Shown: positions 32,363 to 44,300 of the stretch, in pieces
How positions within the stretch are numbered: the stretch's first letter is position 1
Layout of the letters: the number at the start of each line of letters is the position of its first letter
NCBI RefSeq assembly: GCF_036669915.1
Contig: NC_089325.1
Coordinates: 12,666,735 to 12,730,734, forward strand
DNA length: 64,000 nucleotides
From: Pocillopora verrucosa
Lineage: Eukaryota; Cnidaria; Anthozoa; Scleractinia; Pocilloporidae
Direction: 5' to 3'
Translations under genes and position numbers: made by a program
The notes under the pieces: model-generated
Told to the model about the DNA's origin: nothing
Seen by the model: only the letters and a program-made list of their open reading frames with translations
Database searches by the model: none

Positions 32363-35300
32363 ATGGAAAATCTTCTCATCGACGAGTTCCTTGCAAGTAG
32401 AAGCCCCAGTATTCGTGACTTTAATCAGGTTGCATCAACGCAGATGCCCCACGGCGAATCTGCGGCTACAGATAAGCCGGTGTTTTTCCCGTTTCCTTTC
32501 CCGCCATATGACATACAGGAGGATTTTATGAAAACTTTGTATGACGTGCTTGAGAATGGAGGAGTTGGAATTTTCGAAAGTCCCACAGGAACAGTGAGTG
32601 AAAGATGGATATCGGAATTGATGAAATACTTTGAGCTAAGATCAGAGCCGGTTTTGAAATGATATGTTGCTCAAGGGAGCGTGTTATTTGATTATGACTA
32701 ACTCTTACACCCAAGATCTGATGAGTAATTCTCCTTACTGTCAGCCATCTACTTAACATGGAATCTACTGGTTAACCCTTTAATCCCTGAGAGTGACCAG
32801 CATCTAATTTCTCCTTTCAATATCACCCATGAATCAAATATCAATATCATGAGAATAACAGAAATAATAATTAACTGAAGAACCTATTGATTTTAAACAA
32901 ATTCTCCTTGTCAGTACATCTGGAAATGTATAGAGAGCAGTATAGAGAATATACATACTGATGTTAGGGTGTACATGGTTGAATTGAGCTAAAAAATTAC
33001 TGTATTTTTTATTCTATTTATCTCCCAACTGACTTTTGTCTACACTCATAGGGGAAATCTTTGAGCTTGATTTGTGGAGCTCTTACTTGGCTAAAAAGTT
33101 ACGAAGAAAAGAAACAGGAAGAACTAGACAAGGCTTTATCATGTTCAAAACAAGTTACAACTCTCAGGTAATGATCTTTATGAAACAAAAATTGTTTAGT
33201 TTAACTTCTGAAGAATCTGTCAGTTACATCTTTTTTTTCACAAATTTGCCACTTTTCAGGGACAATGTCATTCATGAAGACAAAGGAAAAAGATTTAATA
33301 GTGCAGATGATTGTAAGTGCAAAAAGCAATCTTGATTGGGTGTTGATTTGCTCTTCTTCACTATGTGGTTGATCTATAAAGCTTGCAAGCTTTATAGACC
33401 AACCAAACTATCACAATCAAAATTAAAACCAATTTTGAACTGGTCAGTCATTTATCCCAGGCTCAGAGCAGTTTGTTTGCTTTTTCTTTGAATTCTAATG
33501 GGTTGTTTAATATGATATTTTCCTCAGTTTGCTCTGATTACCTGCTTTGATCACTATTATTGGTTTTAATGGCATGACACTTACTACTAAAAATGTGCCC
33601 TAATTAAAAAATGTGCTTGCTAGAAAAAAAAGAGTTTGGAAATCTGTTTTAATAGACATAGTAAGTTAACTTTATCTATTAAAAATATTTTGGATAGCCA
33701 GACATGCCACTGCTATGTAGAATTATTTTTACCCAAAGGATGTGATAAATTAAAAATAATTTTCAATTTATTTTTTCATTTGAATGTACTAAAGCTACAA
33801 TGCCAGATTGGGTGATGGAATTTGCGGAGAAGCAGGCTACTCAAGAAAAAGAAGACAGAGTGAAGGTACTTTTGATTTTTTTGAATGGAATTCATTAAAT
33901 ATCTATTTAACTTATAATAAATAAATAAGTGTGTTGTAATGTTGTGGTTCAATTTTATCCTTGGTTCAAATTTTATCTTCTTTTGTTTTTGGGTATTGTA
34001 ATGTATGATAATGAGTTTGAAACAAAGGAAAATAAAATATGAACCGAGGATAAAATTAAACCACAACATATATATAAATGTATTACACAAAGTTAACTTA
34101 ACTCCTGCTATTTTACTCAAATTTTTAGGAGGAAAGAGAGAGGTTGGAAAAACAAAGAGCACAGCTTCAGAAACTCAAGAGTGAATTTAAACCAGCATGT
34201 GCATTCAAAACTGGAAAGAGAAAGGTCTGTGTGATTGGAAGAGGGTAATGTTCATGAAAGAGTTATTCAACAACAAATTCTGAAAGTTTGAAGTTCAATT
34301 TTCCATACTGGACTCAGATATTTTAATGATTGGAGCTTGTTGTCTAACTTTATTTCTTAGCATAGTGATGGTGAGGTCAATAATTTTGGACACAATGGCT
34401 CTGAAATAGAGAACAAAATTACCAGTGAAATTGATGAAGTCCTTGGGAAAACCATAGAAGAGGATCCTGATACAGATATTGTACTAATGGAATATCAAAG
34501 TGATGGAGAAGAGCCTGGGTAAGATAGACACCAGAGGTGCTTTAGTCGTTGTGCCAATAAGAATTTGTTTTTAGAATAGTCCATTTTACAGTTGCATGCC
34601 TTTGAACGGGAATGTGGCTAAGGATGACCTTGTTATGATACAAACCTTGCTGCTTTTCAAATATAAATTACTTTGTTATCATGTTAACTAGATACTGGTC
34701 CCTATCACAACCAGGTCACATTCAGCTTCACTCCAAATCATAGGTTTGGCGACAAAGTAAACAACTGTAACATGGCCTATTATAGTAAAACAGTCACAAT
34801 TAGATCATTCTTAAAATTTTCTTATCTGTTGATGGCAAAAGTAAGAGTTTGCTCACCTGAGGAAAAGTGACACATAAGGGATTTCATTTTTATTTTTGTA
34901 GATCAGATCAGGAAGATGAGGATAACGAGGAGGAGCCCCACTGTTTAAAGGTACTGCATGAGGAATAATCAACAGACTGACTGGATTACACTCTAATTTC
35001 AGTGTCCATATTCTCCAAACTATTTTTTATACATTTTCTAGGGTGCTAGCAAGGAGAATTTTGTTTAAAAAATCAGGTTCTTTTTAGTTGGTGATGATTT
35101 CCTTAATGACTTCTTTGGGTGATTCAGGGGTGATATTGTATGAAGAAACAAGATGCTATTCACTGGTAAGGGTCAAAGTGTTAAAAACTATTTTCAACTA
35201 ATAATTACAACTCTAAATTTCTCTTAGATTGTTTTACTTTTTTTTTCAGATATTTTATTGCAGTAGAACACACTCCCAATTGACACAATTTGTTAGGGAA

Positions 35301-38300
35301 GTGCAAAAGAGTCCATTCAGTGACAGTACACGGGTTGTATCTCTTGGATCCCGACAGAATCTCTGCATTAATGAGGATGTTAAAAGCCTTAAAAATATAA
35401 ACAGAATTAATGATAGGTGTTTGGAACTTCAAAAGAAAAACAAAGGTAAGTCTGTAGAGGGGGGTGGGGTGGGAAATAGAGCACTGTTTGCAACCTAAAT
35501 TTTAAGTGACAAGTTTTTTTTTCTATTCAAAAATACTCTTTCCTGGCAAGGAATTAAACATGATCATTGGTTATAGTTTGAAAATCAATCTCCAAATTTT
35601 ATGTCGAGAATGTTTTACACAGCATTATCTTTTTAAAAATGATTAATTTAAGAATATGAAATGAGCATGCAGGGGAAATGCTTGCCTAAAGGTGGTAGCA
35701 GTGGACTTCAGATTGAAAGGAGCATACTAGCAACTTGGCTGGATCAGCGCATTGTGTTCCAGGGCAAGACACTTGATTCCTTACACTCTTAAGATTTTTC
35801 TGCTGTGTAATTATTATGATGTTAGTTCTGAGCTATGATTTGGTATGGGATCAACTAATCATCCCTTAATTGATTTATACTTTTCTTTTTCTTGAAACCT
35901 GTATGTCTGATATCGAACTAAGTTTGATTTGGTAAGGAAAAGTTCTGTCCTAGTTGGTCACTCCTGGGAGTAAGCTTTAACAATGTATCTCTTTATCAAT
36001 GATTATAAATGGATTCTAACCCATTTTGTGGGAAACCTGACCTAAAGCAGGAGACTACTTGTGCTAATATTTATACTAGTCTTGTATTTTCTTACTGCAA
36101 GAAGTTATTTGTCATGTTTGCAGAAAAGATGTACGTTTGGAATAAAACTTGGAGAGAACTTTTTTAAAATTTATTTATTTTTTAACAGAGAAGAAAAAAG
36201 CTGATGGAGAGAAAGCTTCAAAGAAGAAAAAAGTTACAAATGGATGTCCATTCTACATGTACCAGCAGCTGCAGAAATTTAGGGACCATCTCCTGGTTAG
36301 GTCCTTGCTTAATTGCAAATAAAAAACTCTTAGGAGAAAATTTTCAATTAGTTTTTCCAGCTGTTAATGGTACAATGTACCTTTCAAATAGTTAACCCTT
36401 AAATAATCCCTATGAGTGACCAGCATGTAATTTCTCCCAACAGTAATACTGCTGTATCATTCATGAAGTTTATGAGAATAACAGAAATGGTTGCCAACCT
36501 AACAAAACTTTTGATTGCTAAATTAATTCTCCTTTTCAGTACCAAAGGAATTGTCTAGGGAGGATTATAGAGAATATGGATACTGATGTTAGGGTGTAAA
36601 GGATTAATAAAGTAGAATGGGAGGAAAGAATGAGCACTGAGGCTCTACACTTGTAAACAGAATTATTAGCCTGCAAGAATGCTTTTTCCTATTGCAGCTA
36701 TTTTACTTTAAAAAAAATCATCTTGAATAGGTTTAAGAACCTGTTTCAAACTGTGGACAAAATTTCTTCCTTTCTTAGGTGGACATAAAAGACATTGAAC
36801 AGCTTGTTTCTGTTGGCGAAGAACTTCATGCATGTCCTTATTATGGGACAAGATTAGCTATTCCTGCTGCGCAGGTAATAGTAAGAGTTAAGAAAGTGAT
36901 CTAAGATTTCTTTAGTTTTGCTGTACATCTCTGTGTTATTGGTCCAGAAAATTAAACTCATCTATCATCACTTCAAGGGTTTATTTCAAACTGACATAAT
37001 GACCAGCCCCCAGTTGGCTTATCAGCTCAGTTAGTAAAGTACTGCACCAGTATTGCTGAGGTCATGGGTTCAAATCCTGTGCAGGCCTAAATTTTTTTCA
37101 GGCCTTATTTTCGCCACTGCTTAAGTAGTGTTCATTACTGCAAAGACCGCTTTCATATTAATTTAATGTATTCTTGCCTACAAATAATTAATTCTGCCTA
37201 ATTTTCTCTCCTACTCTAGCTCGTAGTTCTGCCATATAACATCCTTCTTCACAAGTCTACAAGGGAAGCCTGTGGGATAAAGCTTGATGGAAACGTGGTT
37301 ATTGTTGATGAAGCGCATAATTTGATTGACACAATAAGTAGTGTACACAGTGTAGAAATCACTGGTTCACAGGTATGATGAACTGACCTAACCCCTTCAC
37401 TCCCAAGATCTGATTGTTAATTCTCCCCTCTAGCTGCTACACTGTGACATTTCCTTGTAAATTGGTTGCAAGAATTTGGTGTTAGATCAAGATAACAACT
37501 TCTACCTGATAAGTTTGATTATTCTCCTTACCTGTTTGTCAGATAATGTATGAATATTATTGGGAGAAATAACATGTTCATCACTCCCAGGAGTTAAAGA
37601 ATTAAAAGCAAATCAATACCAGTTGTATTTCTTATAAAAAATGAATAATTTTATTGAACATTTTACACAAGATAACATGTTTGTTATACTTTAAACTAAA
37701 TTTCACCAATAAGCAGTACTCTTACTGAGTTAGAGAAAACAATCTCAGAGAAGAATTAGCATAGCTCTAATCATATTCAGTACACTCCTTATTGTTTTGT
37801 ATCATGTTACAGATTTTGTGCACTCACTCTCAGTTGACCCAGTACCAGGATCGCTATAGGTCAGTGAAACATTTTGAAAACTGATTTAGGTAACAAGCTT
37901 AGAAATTCTTACTGACATCAAAGATAAGCTGGAGAAGAATGGATAGGGAAACAAATATTTTAAACTGTTAATTTCCGCACATTTTTTGTACTTTTGGTTA
38001 ATTTAACATCTCCCTAAATATCCCCTTTTAATTTCAAATTTTTTAACCAGGTCAAGGTTAAAGGCAAAGAACTTGTTCTATATTCAGCAACTACTGTATG
38101 TCTTGATGTGTTTCCTAAACTGTTTAGGAGGTAAGTTTTAAAGTGGAACTCAAAGCATGGCAGGTTTTCAGTTTAAACCAACACCAAATTCTCTGAACTA
38201 ACATCATTTATTGTATGGTAGACAGTAAAGAGTTTTGTCAATGAGATCTTTGGAGAGAAATGAGTAATTTATGGAAATACCTCATACAGACAACTTGAAT

Positions 38301-41300
38301 TAGAAGAGAACTAGAAATCATCATGACAGGAAAAATGACATCCATATGCTATGTTCAAACTTGACATCCTCTCTTTAGACTTGGTGATCATTATAATATC
38401 TTTCATATGTGATATCTGTTAATAGGCTGATGAAGAGACTATGGCTCCAAAAGAGAGCTTGCCAAGGTATCTTCAACATTGACAATTTTCAAATTTCTTG
38501 CAGGGAAAGAGCAAAGGAAACCAGAATCATTCTCTAGTGCTAATGAATTGGGTACAAAAGACCACAGAAAGCAAGGTTCTTAATTTTAGAGTGATGGTTG
38601 TTATGTTTTAGGAATGTTATTCGATTTTTCTTCACCTTAGACAGGAAGCTTGTCCCTTGTGAGTTCTCTCCCCAGGGGTTGCCATGAAGTATTGCCTAAT
38701 CTGTCTTAGCCTGCAGAGCAGGTGTAATTTTATGGAAAGAGTGCTCAGTATTTTCATGGTGAAAATCATAGCTGCCATCACTGGCATCTTTGATTTTTAC
38801 AGAAGAGGAAGGCTGAGATGAGAGATAAATTTGTACCAGGGGGGTGAGTGAGGGTCAAAAGGAAGGCAAGAGGAGGGGGTGGGTCCCTGACTGTCCACTA
38901 CAACTTTAAATTGGAATTGGGGGGTCAAATAAATGATTGTGAGCTTGCACTGTCAATAAACTTGCCCTAAAAAGACAAATGAACTGCAGGCTACATCATT
39001 CTGTCTCTATATTGGACCCTCTCCTTACATTCGGCCAAGGATGTTCCTCATCGTGTCTTAAGCCATCTATTCATCTTGTACAATAGCTTTCTTTCTTTCT
39101 CTTTTTTTCCCTTTCAAAATATCCTTGCAAATATGGGTTTGATGAACCATGATATTTAATTTTACATGGAATGTAAGACCTTTCTTTAAGGTTATGATTA
39201 TAATTATTACAATCATTACCTGTAGTATTTTGTTGTGATGAAATTATTATGAATCTTTATTTTTGTTATCTGCTTGTCCTAATTAACAGATGTGAAGCTA
39301 TTAACAATCAATGATTTCCTTTTTGCTGCCCAAATGGATAATGTGAACCTTTTTAAGGTACAGTACACATAACTAATTAAAAGTATAGCTACTTACTTAG
39401 TTCATTAGATTAGGCCATTTACATCCTTGCTGGGGAGCATATGGCATCGACTATGAACCTCCTCTGGATTCTATTTGTGGCACCTCTCTTTGCCTCCCCT
39501 GAGGTGATGTTCTGTTTTGCGAGTTCCTCTTGCACACTTTGCCTCCTGGACTGCTCTGGCCCTATGCGCCTTCTTCTAGAACCTTGAGATTTCTATTTGA
39601 GAGCAGTACATGTGATATTTTTCTCAGGCTTCTGGAGCACAGGTCCAATCCATTTCCTTAAACTTGTATGCTATAGGATGTATTTATTCAGTTCAGGATG
39701 ATCTCATTCTTAGCCTAACACAATACTTGAATTAATACTCCTTTCAGATTAAAAGATACTGTGAGAAGAGCATGATTTCTAAAAAGGTAAGTTCTAAAAT
39801 AATTCCTCTTTAGATATTTCACAATCTTATATGTGACCTTCCAGAATGACTTAATAAAGGTTTGACATGGATATAATCTACTCAACTTTGTTTTTTTTAA
39901 GCTGAATGGATTTGTTGACAAGTATCATTCTGTACAAGTGGGAACAGGTTAGCGCACAATTATGCTGTTGTAGAATGAAGAAATATACTTTGAGTGGCAT
40001 AAATATAGAGAGAATAATGATATGAAAAAGGGTAAAATTTTGTTTGTCTCTGAAAGAACAGTACAACAGTTTTTCTGCAAGTTCATCTGTGGAGTTTTGT
40101 TGAGCATGTTGCTAATAAATATTTAGACCCCTCTGCTAAACAAAGAAGATTTGTGTAGTACTCTCACTTTGAACACTTTCTTCTTCATATAGTTTCTTCT
40201 CTAATATAGTTTGATACATAGTTTGATTGAGGTGTTTTCCTTTTAAAATGGTAACTGCTAAGAAATGAAATGCCTGAAATCATTTAAGAATTTTTGAAAA
40301 TTCAACAGGTGAAAGGATTGCCCTGACTACTGCTTTAAAATTTCTTTTACTTGTTGTGCTTAAATAAGGGAATATATTATTGAGGGAAATTTACCCTACA
40401 ATTTAATTGTATCATGATTTAATAGGATTTACTGCAGGAGATGAAGATGGATTGTATCAAAGTAGTAATTCACCTCTTCAAATCATTGAGAGCTTTTTGG
40501 AAGCACTCACAAATGCTGACAAAGATGGAAGGATTGTTGTTAACAAGCAGGGTAAGATTTTTTTCTTTGCTCAGTATCAGACACCAAGTTGTTCTCGTTT
40601 TCTGCTTCAATTCAGCCTGATTTGAAGGGAAGCAAACATTTTCAAGTAATCCCCTTGGGCAAAGGGTTCCCTATTTTTTTCATTCCAGGGGTAATAAACC
40701 AGCACTCTCTCCTTACAATTTCAATACTTTATCCAGGAAGTGGATTGTGGGAAAATGTAGACAAACACATGAGCTGGGGATTGCAGTAGTGACCTTGATC
40801 AAATACCAAATTCTCTTGACTAGCTAACAAGAAAACATATAACAGCTTCACAGGAGAATTTCTTGTCAGATCATAGGATTTCAAATGTTAAGGGTACTTT
40901 GTGACAGCTTTCAATGTGACTGAAGACAATAGTGATTGTTATTCTGCTGTTTAAGTGTACTTTACTCACCTAGATTGCCTGCGCACTTTATATTTTCTCC
41001 CACCAGAGCGACCCAGTAACTCCAGTCTGAAGTTTCTCCTTTTGAACCCTGCAGTCCACTTCACAACTATCGTCAAAGAAGCCAGAGCAGTTGTTGTTGC
41101 AGGGGGAACAATGCAACCGGTAATTAACTGTGGTATCCTTGCTGTGCCTTTTTGATCTTAAGAGTGACTAGTACCTAATTTCTCCTTACCATATCACCCC
41201 AGAATCACACAATAAGGTTACAAGAATAAAGGAAATGATCACCAAGTAAAAAAAAAGCTCTTGGTTGGTAAACAAAATTCTCATTTTAAATACCTTAGGA

Positions 41301-44300
41301 AATATATAGAGAACAGTATAGAGAATATAGATACTGATGATAGGGTGTGAAGAGTTAACCCAGTCACTCCCCAAATCACTATATCTACTCTATTCTATTC
41401 CATAGTTTAATCTCTGACAATTTGTGTTAAAACAAATTATATCTCATAATTGATGTTTTTTTTATGTTATTATCATCTTCCTGCTTCAAAAAATATTGTT
41501 ATGGTAAGAGAAATTTTTCTTTTTGGTCATTCAGAGGGTCAACATGATTGTTACCAGGTTTAGATTCCTGCATGCTGTTGGACTATATTTCCAATTGACT
41601 GTAAAATCAATATCTGAAATTTTCTTCATTTTGAAAAAGGAAAAAGATCAAAATTTAGGTTGGTTGATGAACTCAGTGGAAGTTAGTTACATGTGAAACT
41701 GTCCCTCAGTTCTACTTATTTCAACTGAAGTAGCCAGCTCCCTGATATTCTTTCTAGGTTACAACGGAGACAAAAATTTTTTATATCACTTATTTGTCAA
41801 TGACGAAATTGTAATTTAACAAGGCATAACATCTGTCTTATTCGTCGTAGATGTCAGATTTTAAAGATCAACTCTTTACTTGCGCTGGACTCTCCGGTGA
41901 CAATATAGTGGAATTTTCCTGTGGTAAGTCAATTGAATTTTCCTTAGAGTACGACATTGTGCCTTTTGGTATTGAAGCAAAGCTGTAACATTTATTATGG
42001 ACTAAGAGCATTCTTTTTTTTATCTTCTCAGGGCATGTTATTCCAGCAGATCATTTGCTCGCTGTAGCGTTGGATAAAGGACCCTCTGGAAAAGACCTTG
42101 ATTTTACTTACCAGTCGAGAGACTCAGAAAAATTGGTAGGCGCTGCGGTGATGCAAATCACTGAATTTTTGCCATGAAATCGGCGATATTTAAATTATTT
42201 TCCATATTATCATGGAGAGAAACAGCTACAAGTTTAAGAAAAAAGGTATATTCTAAAAGATTAAATTCGAGTTGTCGTTGTTTCGATGTTATTTCGAAGA
42301 TTTTCGTAAGAATTAAGCTAAGTGACTCCGCCATTTTGTATTTACGCTTACCGGAAGTATAATGCTGATTTTGACTTCCGGTCTTTTAGAGCGTGGCTGT
42401 CCACCAGTCAGTAGTTAAATTTTCACATGTAATAATCAGCCGGGCGTAGTGGCGCACGTCTGTAATCCAGCTACTTGGAGGCTGGGGTCGCTGAATGGCT
42501 TGAGGGCGGGATTCCTGGGGGTAGTCGTTCTATGTAGATCGGGTGTCCGCGCTAAGTTTGGCGTCAATATGGTGAACACAGAGGAATCTGAGTTCTCCAG
42601 GTTGGTTAAAGAGGAGCGAACCGGCCCAGGGTGGAAACACAGCAGGCAAAAGCTCCCGCGTCAAACAGTAGTGGGATAGCACCTGTGAATAGGCGGTTGC
42701 TCACAGCCCGACCAAGATAGTCGAACTCGACCCTGTCATTCTTTTTCTTTTCCTTTTTTTTTTTTTTTTTTTTTTTTAATTGCTGTTTTTGTTTCGTTTT
42801 TTCTTTTTTCGCATTTTTCGCTTGGGTTATTACATGTATTACTCTTTCTTTTTTACTGTCAAGAAAAAATATTTTTTTTAGGGCTGTTAAAAAAAATAAA
42901 TAAATAAAAAAATTAAGTTTATTTTTCGTCTGGTTACATTTTTCATTTTTTTTTTAATCATTTCCTGGAGCTGACATACTGTCAAACAAAACTAATGGTA
43001 CTTTTTTTTGTCGGTTTCCTTTAGAAAGAAGAACTGGGACGACTTCTACTCAATATTTTTGCCGTTGTCCCCGGAGGAGTGGTGTGTTTTTTCTCTTCGT
43101 ATGATTATGGAGAGAAAGTCTGCAAATACTGGCAGGAATCTGGCATTCTTGAGAAAATGAACACCCGAAAGAAGGTGGTTTAAGGATTTCCTAGCATTTT
43201 GTTGTTATCTTTTATTTCTTATTTTCGTTCTTTTTTGATTTCTTCTTCTTTTTTACACCCAAACATTTAAAAGGATTTCTTCATATATCTCAGGTCTTTA
43301 GAGAACCACGTAAGTCTAGTCAGCTTGATCAGGTTCTTTCGTCGTACGCAGCTTGTATCAAGGTTAGCACTTGAAGTAACAAGTAGAATCAAGACGAATA
43401 AACTCCTTTTTTTTCTAGGAATATTTTATAATATCAGTAAGTGTTGCCCCCCCCCCCCCTCCGGAAACAAAATATTCTCCCTGTCGTCGGATACAATCGG
43501 ACAAATCTTACGCTCGAAAAAATTCCTCACCTCTGGGTAAACTCAAGCGAGTGGCAGGGTCCTCATTTTAAGCACTTGGACACGAGTATTCACTAGAAGA
43601 AAAGTATGATGCTATGAGCAATGCAAGTCGTTGAGAGGTCTTTAATGCTTTTAGACTTAATTCTTCTCGAGACGATATGGAAAACAGGACTATTTTTTTT
43701 CCTGAAAAATGCCCCCGAAGATTTCCCTAGATTTCTTCTGATTCCATAGAATTTTACGATGGAAACTAAAAAGCCCCGTTCTTTGTATCTAGGCGTAATG
43801 AAAACCTGGAGGAATACTAAAATCATCTTTATCTTTTTTCATTCATAGAAGCCAGCCGTAGTCGCCAACAACACATCTCCAAATGGCGCGGTGTTGTTCT
43901 GTGTGGTCGGAGGAAAGATGAGTGAAGGGATCAACTTTTCTGACGATCTTGGAAGGCATGTTTCCAATTATTTATCCATTTCTTGAAAACAGGAACCGTA
44001 TTTTAGAGTACCATAACTAATCTTTTTTTTTTGGTTCCTTGTGGTCTTACGAGTGTGAATGAAATGAAGACGCACGGTGTAGTGAGGCCAGGAAGGATTA
44101 GCTTTTCTGACGAGGCCGAGACACGCCCTGTACAATCGCATCTACCCCAATCCCTTCTTGTCCAAAGTCATCGCTCCATATCGCAAAGATAAATCTCGCT
44201 CTCCCTCAAGAGAAAAAAAAAAGACTGCTTGCGGTTTGACCGTAATTTGGCGAGATAAAGAAACACGGAGGCCTGGCGGTTTGCGTGTGGGAATTCTGAT

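Noticed and set aside
42449-42679. 76-residue open frame over the SRP RNA
   Set aside because: It is a by-product of the RNA gene; the bases match 7SL secondary-structure motifs, not a protein.
42439-42740. Primate-like Alu SINE or human contamination
   Set aside because: The first 50 bases resemble Alu because Alu derives from 7SL. The S domain is present and there are many lineage-specific differences from human 7SL, so contamination is unlikely.
43449-43460. C-run near DDX11 exon 23
   Set aside because: Simple sequence; no effect on the exon model.
44085-44130. Possible partial duplicate of DDX11 exon 24 (shared CTTTTCTGACGA)
   Set aside because: Identity is limited to about 12 bases with weak flanks; the intron is better explained as unrelated sequence.
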